This document shows positions 9,112 through 18,431 of a stretch of DNA of 64,000 nucleotides, one piece after another. Positions within the stretch are counted from its first letter, which is position 1, and every line of letters begins with the position of its first letter. The stretch is taken from positions 1 to 64,000 of the forward strand of contig CAYXVF010000002.1 in NCBI GenBank assembly GCA_964468125.1, in the 5' to 3' direction. A model generated the notes under the pieces. The model was not told where the DNA came from, did not search any database, and was given only the letters and a program-made list of their open reading frames with translations. The position numbers and the translations under genes were made by a program. Origin of the DNA: CAYXVF01 sp964468125 (GTDB taxonomy: Bacteria; Myxococcota; XYA12-FULL-58-9; CAYXVF01).

Positions 9112-9774
9112 GTGCTCTTCAACCTCGCCATTCACCTCGTTGCCGGTGTCACCTTCGCCCTCGCCGCGGTGAAGCTGCACGAGACCGAGAGCGCCGCGAG
9201 AAGCACGGGGTTGTGGACCCTGATCCCCTTCCTGGTTTTTTTCATAGCGCCGATGATGATCCTCCTTCTTCATCGCAACCCCGAGTGGTTTCTCCATTAC
9301 CTCGTCGAGATCGAGCGCTTCACGCCGACGCTTGCTGCCGTGCAGGTGCCGGCGATCGGAGTGGGCGTGGGCGCCTATCTCTTGGCGCGCAAGCTCCTTC
9401 TCGAGCGCCGAAAACCTCTCACGCGGGTGGTTTTGTTGATCGCGGTGTTCGCGGCCGCAGCCCTCCTGGTGCTGATCGGATGGGGGCGCACCGCGGTCGT
9501 GGGACGAACCGCCGAGGTCGTCGCCGAATCGGGCACTCGCCCGCTTCAAGACACGACCGAAGGCTACCTCCTCGCAGGCGCGGCGGTGATCCTCTGCCTT
9601 GGCTGGCTCGTGACGACCTGGCGGCTATTTCTCTACGCTCGAGCGGTTCCGCTCGCGAGTCGCTACGTGGGTGAAGTGCCGGTCCGCGATGGGCATACGC
9701 AGGCGCTCCCCGAGCGCGCGCCCGCCGCCAACAAGAAGACCGCCAAGGCCGGCAAGAAGAAGGCGCAGGCGTGA
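9112..9774 (+). CDS. Four-helix membrane protein, unknown
   Basis: A 220-residue integral membrane protein. Hydrophobic segments start near residues 3 (LAIHLVAGVTFALAAV), 30 (LWTLIPFLVFFIAPMMILLL), 95 (VVLLIAVFAAAALLVLIGW) and 145 (YLLAGAAVILCLGWLV). The C terminus is a basic Lys/Ala tail. I prefer the GTG at 9112, which follows a GAGG seven bases upstream and opens directly into the first helix; the ATG at 9040 would add 24 residues. I do not recognise the family. It is divergent from nadC and precedes the lipoprotein/ExbBD/TonB cluster on the same strand by about 50 bp. Confidence 0.7.
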   Translation: MLFNLAIHLVAGVTFALAAVKLHETESAARSTGLWTLIPFLVFFIAPMMILLLHRNPEWFLHYLVEIERFTPTLAAVQVPAIGVGVGAYLLARKLLLERRKPLTRVVLLIAVFAAAALLVLIGWGRTAVVGRTAEVVAESGTRPLQDTTEGYLLAGAAVILCLGWLVTTWRLFLYARAVPLASRYVGEVPVRDGHTQALPERAPAANKKTAKAGKKKAQA

Positions 9775-9826
9775 TCCCGTGCGCTTCGTTGACCGCGTCT
9801 TTCGGCGCGTGATACCCAAAAGACAA

Positions 9827-10288
9827 ATGTTTTCGAGGGTTCTCGCGCGTTACGGCGCGCCCGCGGTCATCGCCGTCTCGCTCGGCTGCGCGCCCATCGT
9901 CGGCAGCGTCGAGTTGGTCAACGCGGACATCGCAGTCAACGCAGCGGAATCCGCCGGCGCTCCAAAGTATGCCGTCTACGAGTTCACGATGGCCAAGGAG
10001 TACCTGAAGAAGGCGCGTGAGGAGAGCGGCTATTCGGATTTTGCCGCCGCCCGAGTCTACGCCGAGAAGGCGCTCAAGTACGCGGAGACCGCCCGTGCCC
10101 GCGCCCTCGAGCTCTCCCAGACCGGCAGCCCAAACGTGATCCTTCCGGAGGACGTGCGCGCAACCCCGGAGCTCGAGCCTGACGTACGAGGCGGTCCGCC
10201 GCGTGAGGTGAGCTCGGACGACCCGGGTCAACCTGCGATCCCCCCTACCCTCGAAGAAGAGGAAGAGAAGCCCCAGGAGGAGCCGTGA
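9827..10288 (+). CDS. DUF4398-like lipoprotein
   Basis: A 153-residue lipoprotein. The signal sequence ends in a lipobox, VSLGC, at about residue 21. The mature part holds helical repeats (AVYEFTMAKEYLKKAREESG, then VYAEKALKYAETARARALE), the pattern of DUF4398 domains that often sit beside OmpA-like proteins. The C terminus is a Glu-rich, probably disordered tail. The open frame extends upstream to 9671, but that part is Arg-rich and lies over the previous gene; the ATG at 9827 starts the signal peptide. The stop overlaps the GTG of the OmpA-type gene by 4 bp, so the two are coupled. Confidence 0.82.
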   Translation: MFSRVLARYGAPAVIAVSLGCAPIVGSVELVNADIAVNAAESAGAPKYAVYEFTMAKEYLKKAREESGYSDFAAARVYAEKALKYAETARARALELSQTGSPNVILPEDVRATPELEPDVRGGPPREVSSDDPGQPAIPPTLEEEEEKPQEEP

Positions 10289-11532
10289 GGCGTACCCTTC
10301 TGCTCGTGCTCGCCGCGCTCGCGGCGCAGGGCTGCGTCGTGGGTGCCAAGCTGCGCGAGGACGCGACCGCGATCGACCGCAAGATCGCGAGCGCAATGGA
10401 GCTCGGGGCGAGGCGCTGTGCGCCGGCGGAGCTCGCGACCGCGCAGACGCACCTCGAGTTTCTTCGCTACGAGCTCGACGAGGGGCACTATCAGCGGGCG
10501 AGCTTTCACCGCGAGAAATCTCTCACGAACGTGGATCGTGCGCTCGAAGTGACCGACCCGGAGAAATGTGCGGAAACTCGGGTCCTCATCTTGAACGACC
10601 GGGACGGTGACGAGCTCGCAGACGATGTCGATCAGTGTCCGGACGAGCCGGAAGACCTCGATGGATTCGAGGACGAGAATGGCTGCCCAGACCCGGACAA
10701 CGACGGCGACACGGTTCTCGACATCGAAGACGGCTGTCCGATGGTGGCGGGTGATCCGGTCAACAAGGGGTGCCCGGTAGAAGACCGCGACGGCGACGGG
10801 ATCCCCGACGAGGCGGACCAATGTCCTGACATTCCTGAAGACATCGACGGGAATGAAGACGAGGATGGCTGCCCCGAGGACGAGAATCTGGATCGGGACG
10901 GCGATGGCATTCTCGACGCCGAGGACAAATGCCCCACCGAGCCCGAGGACCGCGACCTGTTCGAGGACGAGGACGGCTGCCCGGACGTGGACAACGATCT
11001 CGACACGGTTCTCGATGTCGAAGACGCCTGTCCGATCGAGGCGGGCTCACCGGAGAATCAGGGCTGCCCCTCCCGTGACCGGGATGGTGATGGCGTGCTC
11101 GACGACGTCGACCAGTGCCCGGACGTGCCCGGGAAGCGGCCGAGCGGCTGTCCCAAGCGGGTCTTGGTGGTCAAGACGGACACCAAAATCGAGATTAAGA
11201 AGAGCATCCTGTTCGTGACGGGCAAAGCCGACATTCGGGGCCGGACGAGCTTTGAGATCCTAGACCAGGTCGCGTCCGTCATGGAGTCGAACCCCAAGGT
11301 GAAGATCGTGATCGAAGGACACACGGACGACCGCGGGCCCGCCGACTACAACCTCCGCCTTTCGGATGACCGTGCAAACTCCGTACGTGACGCCTTGATC
11401 GAGCGCGGCGTCGACTCGAGCCGAATGGAGGCGCTCGGATACGGAGAGGCCAAACCGATTGCTTCCAACCGGACCCGAAAGGGGCGTGCGTCAAATCGAC
11501 GCGTCGAATTCAACATTGTCCGGGCCGAATGA
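10285..11532 (+). CDS. OmpA-family lipoprotein with thrombospondin type-3 repeats
   Basis: A 415-residue outer-membrane/periplasmic protein. It has a signal sequence with Cys near residue 17 (AAQGC). A helical region like that of the preceding gene follows. Next come about seven acidic TSP type-3 repeats, calcium-binding in known examples (DRDGDGI.D..DQCP, DRDGDGVLDDVDQCP). The last 130 residues are the OmpA peptidoglycan-binding domain (IVIEGHTDDRGPADYNLRLS, then RGVDSSRMEALGYGE). The GTG start at 10285 overlaps the upstream stop. Inference: it ties the outer membrane to the cell wall and may form an envelope complex with the ExbBD-TonB set 100 bp downstream. Confidence 0.93.
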   Translation: MRRTLLLVLAALAAQGCVVGAKLREDATAIDRKIASAMELGARRCAPAELATAQTHLEFLRYELDEGHYQRASFHREKSLTNVDRALEVTDPEKCAETRVLILNDRDGDELADDVDQCPDEPEDLDGFEDENGCPDPDNDGDTVLDIEDGCPMVAGDPVNKGCPVEDRDGDGIPDEADQCPDIPEDIDGNEDEDGCPEDENLDRDGDGILDAEDKCPTEPEDRDLFEDEDGCPDVDNDLDTVLDVEDACPIEAGSPENQGCPSRDRDGDGVLDDVDQCPDVPGKRPSGCPKRVLVVKTDTKIEIKKSILFVTGKADIRGRTSFEILDQVASVMESNPKVKIVIEGHTDDRGPADYNLRLSDDRANSVRDALIERGVDSSRMEALGYGEAKPIASNRTRKGRASNRRVEFNIVRAE

Positions 11533-11629
11533 TGCGGCGCAGAGGGCGAATAATTCTGACGTTTGAAGCGTTTGTCGGTGTTCTAGCCAGAAACAGGGGC
11601 AGTGATTAGTCTGCTCGCGCTCAGGCGCG

Positions 11630-12322
11630 ATGGCCTCACCACACGAGGATGGAACGACGATGGAGACTGAGGAGCAGTACAACACCGGCTACCTGCTGCA
11701 AGATCAGCTGTTGGACCTCTTCTTGTTCCTCGGAACGGAGTGGGTCCTGTGGCTGCTGATGGCGCTGAGCGTGATCTCGGTCGCGATCACGATCGAGCGA
11801 ATCGTGCACTTCGTTCGCAACTCGGACGACGTGGACGAGGTCAGCAAGGAGCTCCATGCCACGCTCGAATCCCAGGACTTCGAGTCGGCAAAGGTCCGCT
11901 TTGCAGAGCGCAACAGCCACATGGCGCACGTCTTGAGCCAGGGACTCGCGGCGGTGCGCGGTGGTGCGCGCTCGGCGGAAGAAGCGATGGTCAGCGCCAC
12001 CCTCCGCGAGCGCCTGAAGATGGAGCGCGGGCTCGCGTTCCTCGGGACCCTGGGCAACAACGCACCGTACATTGGCCTCTTTGGCACCGTGCTCGGAATC
12101 ATTCGCGCTTTCCGTGACCTGGCCGAGAACACGCTCGAAGGCTCGGAAGCGGTGATGTCCGGGATCGCCGAAGCCTTGGTGGCGACCGCGGTTGGCCTCC
12201 TCGTGGCCCTGCCCGCGGTGGCGATCTTCAATGTGTTCCAACGAAGGATTCGGGCCACGGTGGTGGCAACGGACGCTTTGTCACGCGTGATTCTCTCCCA
12301 CGCAAACCGTGAGCAGGCCTGA
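11630..12322 (+). CDS. MotA/TolQ/ExbB proton-channel protein
   Basis: A 230-residue inner-membrane protein with three transmembrane helices: one near residue 40 (WVLWLLMALSVISVAITIER) and two in the C-terminal half (LAFLGTLGNNAPYIGLFGTV and ALVATAVGLLVALPAVAIF). The conserved TLGNNAPYIGLFGTVLGII block is typical of TolQ/ExbB and AglR-type stators that use the proton gradient. The start could be 11630 or the Met at 11660. It overlaps the ExbD gene by one base. The separate TonB, OmpA and lipoprotein neighbours make an energised envelope complex likely. Confidence 0.93.
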   Translation: MASPHEDGTTMETEEQYNTGYLLQDQLLDLFLFLGTEWVLWLLMALSVISVAITIERIVHFVRNSDDVDEVSKELHATLESQDFESAKVRFAERNSHMAHVLSQGLAAVRGGARSAEEAMVSATLRERLKMERGLAFLGTLGNNAPYIGLFGTVLGIIRAFRDLAENTLEGSEAVMSGIAEALVATAVGLLVALPAVAIFNVFQRRIRATVVATDALSRVILSHANREQA

Positions 12323-12780
12323 TGGCAGGGACTCTCGGCGAAGAAGACGAAATCATCACCAACCTCAATGTCGTCCCCCTGGTCGACATCGTCTTGGTGC
12401 TGCTCATCATCTTCATGCTCACCGCGAACATCATCGCGGCCCAGTCGATCCAGGTAGAGCTGCCCGAAGCCTCCACGGGCGAAGGTTCCGAGCCGACGGT
12501 GGTGGCACTCACCTTGACCGGTGACGGGGACCTCTACCTGAACGGGAATCCTACTGACACTGAAGGTCTGAAGGCCTATCTCCCGGGTGTGGTGAAGGAC
12601 GACCCGGAGGTGCAGGCGATCATCGCGGCGGATAAGAGCGTGCCCCACGGAAGGGTCATCAGCCTCATCGACCTGATCCGCACCCAAGGGATCTACAAGT
12701 TTGCGCTCAACATCGATCCCGCGGCGGCCTCGGCAGTGCCTGCTCCCGATGCCTCAGGCGAGGAATCGGACGGCGGCTGA
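12322..12780 (+). CDS. ExbD/TolR biopolymer-transport protein
   Basis: A 152-residue protein with one N-terminal membrane helix, preceded by INVVPLVD-type sequence (LNVVPLVDIVLVLLIIFMLT). The Asp in VPLVDIVL is the proton-linked residue of this family. The periplasmic part ends with the ExbD fold (QAIIAADKSVPHGRVISLID). It acts as the stator partner of the preceding ExbB-type protein and is encoded at a one-base overlap with it. The TonB gene begins 3 bp later. Confidence 0.93.
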   Translation: MAGTLGEEDEIITNLNVVPLVDIVLVLLIIFMLTANIIAAQSIQVELPEASTGEGSEPTVVALTLTGDGDLYLNGNPTDTEGLKAYLPGVVKDDPEVQAIIAADKSVPHGRVISLIDLIRTQGIYKFALNIDPAAASAVPAPDASGEESDGG

Positions 12781-12783
12781 GCG

Positions 12784-13545
12784 ATGCGCTGGGGGTACGA
12801 GGTCTGGATCTACGCGGGTGCGCTCGGTGCCTCGGCGATCGCGCATGTTGCGCTGATCGGCGGTCTATCGAGCGCAGCCCGCAACCAGGTTCGAGAACGC
12901 CCAAAGGTCGTCGAAATGGCGCTCGTGACGCCGCCGCCCGAACCGATTCCCGAGCCGGAGCCGGTCGCGCCGGTCGAGGTCGAGGAGCCCAAGCCCAAGC
13001 CGCCGCCGCCGAAAAAGAAAGAAATCGTCGAGCCCCCACCTCCGGAAACACCGCCACCATCGAACACGGAGGCGCCACCGGAGCCGACGGAAAGCGCACC
13101 ACCGGTCTTCGGCGTCACCATGAGCTCGACGGTTCAGGGCGGCGACAGCGGGATGAAGGTCCGGGTAGGCAACACGTTGATGAAGGACCCGGAAAATGAG
13201 TTCACCAAAGCGGACGAGGTGAAGCCCTACGCCGGCCCGCCGAAGAAGAGCTACGTGCCGCCATCGCAGGTCTCGAAGATGGCGCGGCCGCGCGGCGAGT
13301 GCCGCGGCGACTACCCCGAAGAAGCCAAGCGGCTGGGGATCGAGGGCAAGGTTCGCCTGCTGATTACGATCGAAAAGGACGGCACGGTCAGCACGGTCAA
13401 GGTGCTCAAAGGGCTCGGCTACGGTTTGGATGAGGTTGCCAAGGCCGCGATCGGCGAGTGCGAGTTCGATCCGGCCTATAAGGACGGTGAGCCGGTCGCG
13501 ATCAAGGTGCCCTACACGTACACCTTCCAGCTCGACGAGTTCTGA
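12784..13545 (+). CDS. TonB-family energy transducer
   Basis: A 253-residue protein anchored by one N-terminal helix (IYAGALGASAIAHVALIGGL). A Pro/Glu/Lys-rich spacer spans residues about 50-110 (PIPEPEPVAPVEVEEPKPK), followed by the TonB C-terminal domain (GKVRLLITIEKDGTVSTVKV, then YTYTFQLDEF). Family knowledge says it transmits force from ExbB/ExbD to an outer-membrane partner. No TonB-dependent receptor is encoded in this window, so the partner may be one of the local envelope proteins. It lies 3 bp downstream of exbD. Confidence 0.92.
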   Translation: MRWGYEVWIYAGALGASAIAHVALIGGLSSAARNQVRERPKVVEMALVTPPPEPIPEPEPVAPVEVEEPKPKPPPPKKKEIVEPPPPETPPPSNTEAPPEPTESAPPVFGVTMSSTVQGGDSGMKVRVGNTLMKDPENEFTKADEVKPYAGPPKKSYVPPSQVSKMARPRGECRGDYPEEAKRLGIEGKVRLLITIEKDGTVSTVKVLKGLGYGLDEVAKAAIGECEFDPAYKDGEPVAIKVPYTYTFQLDEF

Positions 13546-13617
13546 TTTTACCCGTCTAGGTCTTTGGACGGCGACACCGTTTGCATTAGGTTCCTTCGTC
13601 TCGAACGGAGTGCTCGC

Positions 13618-16600
13618 ATGAAACTACGTGTCACCGCTGCCCTCGTCTTCTCATTCACCGTCGTCGCCTGCGCCCACTCGGTGAGCCGTACGCCCTGGTG
13701 GCAGCCACCGGCGGAGCTTCCCGAGCGGGAGGTCGAGGGACCCCTCAAGAATCTCGAATACCGATTGATCGGACCCGCGGCCGGCGGGCGGATCAGCGAG
13801 GTGACCGGCGTACCTGGCGACCCCCACGTGTACTGGGTCGCCACCGCGGCCGGGGGCGTGTGGCGTTCGGTCGACGGAGGCAAGAATTGGACACCGGTCT
13901 TCGACGACCAGCCGGTTTCATCGATCGGGTCGATTGCCGTCGCGCCGTCGAATCCGAACGTCGTGTGGGTCGGATCCGGGGAAGCGAACATTCGGGGCAA
14001 TGTCGGCGAGGGCAACGGCATCTACCGCTCCACCGACGGCGGCGCGACCTGGAAACACCTGTGGGAAGCAGAAGGGCAGATTGGCGCCATCGCGGTCCAT
14101 CCGACGAATCCGGACATCGCTTTCGCGGCGGTGCTCGGCTCTCCCTTTGGCCCCGGTGAGGAGCGTGGCGTCTACCGGACACTCGACGGCGGTGTGAGCT
14201 GGAAGCGGGTACTGTTTGTCGATGCGGACACGGGCGCCTCGGATGTGAGCTTCGATCCGAACGACCCTCAGGTGCTCTTCGCAGGCACGTGGCAGACGCG
14301 ACGCACGCCCTGGAACCTCACGAGCGGCGGCGAAGGGAGCGGCCTGTGGACCTCTCCTGACGGCGGTGACACCTGGATGCGCCTCGAGGGCAAGGGCCTG
14401 CCCGAGCCCATTTGGGGCAAGGTCGGGGTTCGGGTCGCGCCTACGGACTCGAAGCGAGTCTATGCGCTGATCGAAGCGGAGGAAGGCGGCTTGTTTCGTT
14501 CCGATGACGGCGGCGAGAGCTGGCAGCGGATCAACGACTCGAACGGCCTGCGCCAGCGCGCCTGGTACTACACTCACCTGACCGTCGACCCGACAAACGC
14601 AGATGTCGTGTGGTTTCCGCAGGTGCGAATGCTCAAGACCGAAGACGGAGGTAGCACGGTTGCATCCGTCGACGGCGGCGGCTGGGACTACCACGACGTC
14701 TGGATCGATCCGGTCGATCCCTCGCGGATCGCGGTTGCGAGCGACGCCGGTGTCTCACTCTCCTGGGATGGCGGCAAAAACTGGACACGACCCGCGCTTC
14801 CGATAAGCCAGCTCTATCACCTGTCTGTTGACACTCAAAGTCCTTACCGAGTCCTCGCGAGTCTGCAGGACCTCGGTACGGTCTCTGGACCGAGCCACGC
14901 GCTCGACGCCGAGGCGATCCTCCTGTCCCATTGGCACAACGTCGGGGGCGGTGAAGCGGGCTATGTGGTTGCGGATCCCTCCGATCCGAACGTCGTGTGG
15001 GCGGGCGAGTATTTGGGGATCATCACGCGCTACGACCATCGTACGGGGCAAGCACCGGCGGTGGGGGCCTATCCGTTCAACGGGTCCGGACACGGCGCCG
15101 AAGACCTGCGCTATCGCTTTCAGTGGACCGCGCCGATCGTGGTCTCCTCTCACAATCCAAACATGGTCTATCACGGCGCGAACGTGCTCTTCCGCACGGA
15201 TGACCGAGGTCAGAGCTGGAAGCCGGTGAGCCCGGACCTCACCCGTAACGACTTTTCAAAGCAGAAGTGGTCCGGCGGACCGATCACCGGTGACAACACG
15301 GGGGTCGAGTTCTACGGCACGATTTTCGCGGTCGCCGAGTCGCCGTTGGTGCAGGGCACGCTCTGGTGCGGCAGCGACGACGGCCTGGTGCACGTGACCC
15401 AGGACTACGACAAGAATTGGCGGAACGTGACGCCGCCAGACATGCCTGAGTGGGCAACTGTGTCGATGATCGAGCCATCGAGCTTTGATTCGGGAACTGC
15501 CTACGTGGTGGCGGACGCCCACCGCCTCGATGACGAGACGCCTTACCTCTGGAAAACGAATGATTACGGCGCGTCCTGGACCCGCCTTGGCACCGACCTC
15601 GACCCGGAGGTTTACCTGCACGCGGTCCGGGAGGATCCGAAGGTGAAGGGGCTGCTCTATCTCGGGACCGAGCGCGGGGTGATGGTGTCCCACGACGACG
15701 GAATCAGCTGGCGCTCGCTGCGGCTCAACATGCCGACGGTGTCCGTGCCAGATCTCGTGGTTGCAGGGGATGACCTCGTCGTGGGGACCCTCGGACGCTC
15801 GATCTGGATCCTCGATGACCTCACCGCGATCCGCACGCTCAGCGAAGAGATTCGTTCCACCACCGCGTACCTTTTTCCACCCCAGGTGGCTGTCCGCCGC
15901 CACCAGGTGTCCGAATGGAACGGGCCGCGTGGCTCGCGCGAAGGCGCTGGATCCAACCCCCCTTACGGCGCGACGTTTACCTATTGGCTCGCGGAAGAGC
16001 CGAAGGAGCCTTTTGAGGTGCAGATTGTCGACGGCGACGGTGAGGTCTTGCGGGTCTTGAGCAGTGAGATCGAGCCGCCCTTTACCCCCAAAGACCATCC
16101 GGACTGGCAGCCGACTCCAAAGGAGCCAAGACCCGCGCTCTCGAAGAAGCCGGGTCTCAATCGCGCAACCTGGGATCTGAGCTACACGCACGCGGACTAT
16201 GTGCGTGGATCTCGCAACGACATCGGCGGTTGGGGCACAGGACCACGCGCCGTACCCGGTGAGTACACCCTTCGCCTCGTCCTAGGCGACGTGACGAGCG
16301 AGCGGACTCTCACCGTCTTGCCAGATCCCGCCTCAACGGCTGCGTCGACCTCCATGCGCGAACAGCTGGAGTTCGGTCTGGAGCTCCGCGAGCAGATGAA
16401 CGCGCTCGTCGCGCTCGTCCGTCGCGTGCGTGAGGCTCGCGACGAGGTGCAGAAACGAGAAGAGAGCGAGCAAAGGGACGCGATTCTCGCTCGCCTCGGC
16501 GAGATGGAGCGTGCACTGCACAGCCCCGACGCGGAGGTGACCTACGACGTCCTCGCCGGGCGTAACGGGGGTGCGAAGCTCTACTCGAACATCGGATTTC

Positions 16601-16737
16601 TCGCTCAGCTCGCCTACGAGCACGACGGGCCGCCTACGGAGGGCATGCTCGAGATCGCAGCGGAAGCGAAGAGAGAGCTCGAAGCGCAGCGGAGCGCTTT
16701 CGAGACACTGCTCACGGAAATGGAGAATGGCGAATAG
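13618..16737 (+). CDS. Large BNR/sortilin-like lipoprotein (glycosyl hydrolase-like)
   Basis: A 1039-residue exported protein. The signal sequence ends in VVAC, so it is probably lipid-anchored. About two thirds is a tandem beta-propeller with many Asp-box motifs (STDGGATW, SDDGGESW, SHDDGISW, DGGKNW), as in VPS10/sortilin and BNR families often labelled glycosyl hydrolase or photosystem II stability-like proteins. No catalytic residues can be assigned. The C-terminal third has a beta-sandwich-like part, then a coiled helical tail rich in Glu and Arg. The ATG at 13618 follows a GGAG and opens the signal peptide. It is monocistronic and converges with the ferredoxin gene. Confidence 0.85.
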   Translation: MKLRVTAALVFSFTVVACAHSVSRTPWWQPPAELPEREVEGPLKNLEYRLIGPAAGGRISEVTGVPGDPHVYWVATAAGGVWRSVDGGKNWTPVFDDQPVSSIGSIAVAPSNPNVVWVGSGEANIRGNVGEGNGIYRSTDGGATWKHLWEAEGQIGAIAVHPTNPDIAFAAVLGSPFGPGEERGVYRTLDGGVSWKRVLFVDADTGASDVSFDPNDPQVLFAGTWQTRRTPWNLTSGGEGSGLWTSPDGGDTWMRLEGKGLPEPIWGKVGVRVAPTDSKRVYALIEAEEGGLFRSDDGGESWQRINDSNGLRQRAWYYTHLTVDPTNADVVWFPQVRMLKTEDGGSTVASVDGGGWDYHDVWIDPVDPSRIAVASDAGVSLSWDGGKNWTRPALPISQLYHLSVDTQSPYRVLASLQDLGTVSGPSHALDAEAILLSHWHNVGGGEAGYVVADPSDPNVVWAGEYLGIITRYDHRTGQAPAVGAYPFNGSGHGAEDLRYRFQWTAPIVVSSHNPNMVYHGANVLFRTDDRGQSWKPVSPDLTRNDFSKQKWSGGPITGDNTGVEFYGTIFAVAESPLVQGTLWCGSDDGLVHVTQDYDKNWRNVTPPDMPEWATVSMIEPSSFDSGTAYVVADAHRLDDETPYLWKTNDYGASWTRLGTDLDPEVYLHAVREDPKVKGLLYLGTERGVMVSHDDGISWRSLRLNMPTVSVPDLVVAGDDLVVGTLGRSIWILDDLTAIRTLSEEIRSTTAYLFPPQVAVRRHQVSEWNGPRGSREGAGSNPPYGATFTYWLAEEPKEPFEVQIVDGDGEVLRVLSSEIEPPFTPKDHPDWQPTPKEPRPALSKKPGLNRATWDLSYTHADYVRGSRNDIGGWGTGPRAVPGEYTLRLVLGDVTSERTLTVLPDPASTAASTSMREQLEFGLELREQMNALVALVRRVREARDEVQKREESEQRDAILARLGEMERALHSPDAEVTYDVLAGRNGGAKLYSNIGFLAQLAYEHDGPPTEGMLEIAAEAKRELEAQRSAFETLLTEMENGE

Positions 16738-16740
16738 GCT

Positions 16741-17073
16741 TCAACCCTGCTCGCTCCGCCAGTAGGGCGTCGAGACCTCGATCTCTTCGACGCCCTCGGG
16801 GAGCTTCAGACGGCAGGCGAGGCGGGCGCGGGGGTTCTCCGGGGCGAAGCGGTCCAACAAGGCGCGCTCGTCGGGTTTCGCAGGCTCGAGGCGCTCGGCG
16901 CCCGTTTCCACGGTGACCCGGCACATGCCGCAGATCGTCGAACCGCGGCATGTAGTCTGGATTGGAATCTGCGAACGTTCGAGCGCCGCGTAGAGCGTGT
17001 CGTCCGCACCGAGATAGGCGCGCCGGTAGACTTCTCCGGTTTCGCTGTTTTTGAGTACAACCTGTCGTTTCAC
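16741..17073 (-). CDS. Small 2Fe-2S ferredoxin
   Basis: A 110-residue plant-type ferredoxin. The cluster loop is C-R-G-S-T-I-C-G-M-C near residue 42-51, with the fourth ligand in RLACRL near residue 86, the normal spacing for a 2Fe-2S domain. It overlaps the radical SAM gene by 4 bp, so the two are co-translated. Inference: it supplies or receives electrons for the radical SAM enzyme. Dedicated plant-type ferredoxins for radical SAM proteins are less usual than 4Fe-4S ones, which adds interest. Confidence 0.9.
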   Translation of the reverse strand: MKRQVVLKNSETGEVYRRAYLGADDTLYAALERSQIPIQTTCRGSTICGMCRVTVETGAERLEPAKPDERALLDRFAPENPRARLACRLKLPEGVEEIEVSTPYWRSEQG

Positions 17074-18218
17074 GCGAAGCGCTCCATGGCGGGGATCTTC
17101 GTACGCAGATACCGAGCCGTTTTACTGAGGGTGACGTTCAGTGGCACCCATTGGTGATGATTCATGGGACAGCGCACGCACCATTCGTGCCGCTCGCTGC
17201 GAAACTGTTTCCACACCTCGCTGCCCCAGATCACCGAGAGATCGCCGCCGTCCCTGAAATTCCCCACCACGGGCTCGTGCGTGTACTCGACGACATTGCA
17301 AGGATGGATCGCACCGTCCGGAAGCGCTAGGGCAAAACGGTCGGGAATGTCACAGCCGCGCCAATCTGACTCCGTCGGATTGTAGACCCCACGAGCGTAG
17401 TTTTCGAGGCTCGTGCGCTCCGGATCAAAGAGCTTGCCGAGGCTCCAGCGTGCGACCCGACGCGTGAGCGGATTGCCGATCGCGCTCGCGGCGATGTCTT
17501 GCATGGCGGGGATCGTTTCAGCGCGGAATCGTTCGAGCATTTCGACGCTCGGCGTGAGCTTACCTTCGTAGTCGCCCTCCATGTAGGAGAAGACCTGAAG
17601 ATCGCTTCCGAGGGCGAGGTTCATCGCCAGGAGGTCGTCGAGATCGAAGAGGTTGTCGCGGCTCATGATCGTTTGGGTGACGACGATGAAGTTTGGATTC
17701 TTGGCCGCCCGCGCTTCGATGAGGTTCTCGAATCCGTCAACGGCGCGTTTCCACAGACCCGGCGTGTTGCGAATGGCATCGTGCACCTCGGGGCGGTGGC
17801 TGTAGAGCGAGAGCATCACGCCGTCGAGGCCCGCGTCCAGGAGCGCATCGACGAGAGCGCGTTTGGGCAAGAGGTAGCCGTTGGTGTTGAGCAAGACGAA
17901 CCAACCGTGGCGCTTGCCTTCGGCGATCAGCTCGGGGAGCTGCTTGTAGATCGTCGCCTCGCCGCCGCTCAGGTGCAGCTCGCGGACGCCTAGTTTCGCC
18001 GCCTGACGGTAGAGCTCGAGGTATTCCTCGAGGCGCATGTGGCGATGCTTGCGTCCGAGCTTGTGTAGCTCTTGGCGACTCGCGCAACCTTCGCAGTTCG
18101 CCATGCACGCGAAGGTGGGTTTGTGGACCAAGAGCCGGAGTGCGGGAGGGCGGCGCGGGCGCAAGCGCCGAAGTTTCGAGGTGAGATGGAGCGCGGACTC
18201 GGCGACGTCTGAGAGCAT
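17070..18218 (-). CDS. Radical SAM protein with SPASM-like C terminus
   Basis: A 382-residue enzyme. The SAM cluster motif is C-M-A-N-C-E-G-C (CX3CX2C) near residue 43-50, followed by HLSGGEATI. A second group of Cys near the C terminus (GCDIP, HPCNV, WCVRC) looks like an auxiliary SPASM/twitch cluster region, as in enzymes that modify peptides or proteins. The start at 18218 has an AGGAGG eight bases upstream; the ATG at 18281 would run into the divergent ORF. It is coupled to the ferredoxin. No substrate can be named. Two coupled small ORFs start 48 bp away on the other strand. Confidence 0.9.
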   Translation of the reverse strand: MLSDVAESALHLTSKLRRLRPRRPPALRLLVHKPTFACMANCEGCASRQELHKLGRKHRHMRLEEYLELYRQAAKLGVRELHLSGGEATIYKQLPELIAEGKRHGWFVLLNTNGYLLPKRALVDALLDAGLDGVMLSLYSHRPEVHDAIRNTPGLWKRAVDGFENLIEARAAKNPNFIVVTQTIMSRDNLFDLDDLLAMNLALGSDLQVFSYMEGDYEGKLTPSVEMLERFRAETIPAMQDIAASAIGNPLTRRVARWSLGKLFDPERTSLENYARGVYNPTESDWRGCDIPDRFALALPDGAIHPCNVVEYTHEPVVGNFRDGGDLSVIWGSEVWKQFRSERHEWCVRCPMNHHQWVPLNVTLSKTARYLRTKIPAMERFA

Positions 18219-18266
18219 CGAAGGGCCTCCTGGGGTTCGAGCGTTCAATTGGACGGATAAATAGCC

Positions 18267-18431
18267 ATGGTCGAGCCCCATGACGAACGCGCAGCGCTTG
18301 ATCTGGATCTAGTGCAACTGGGCCCGGATCTCGAGACGCGGTCTCGATTTGTGGACACGCGAAACCCGCTCGACGCCTCGTGGGAGGCCCTCGCGATCTG
18401 GTACGGACGTTGCTCATCGTTGGTCCCATGA
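18267..18431 (+). CDS. Small acidic ORF (54 aa), divergent from radical SAM gene
   Basis: An ATG-started 54-codon frame. The first half is acidic (EPHDERAALDLDLVQLGPDL), and the end is aromatic with one Cys (WEALAIWYGRCSS). Its TGA overlaps the ATG of the next small frame by 4 bp, the same coupling seen across this genome. No strong Shine-Dalgarno sequence is visible. It begins 48 bp from the radical SAM start on the opposite strand. It could be chance; I treat it as a candidate small protein, possibly a substrate or partner. Confidence 0.35.
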   Translation: MVEPHDERAALDLDLVQLGPDLETRSRFVDTRNPLDASWEALAIWYGRCSSLVP

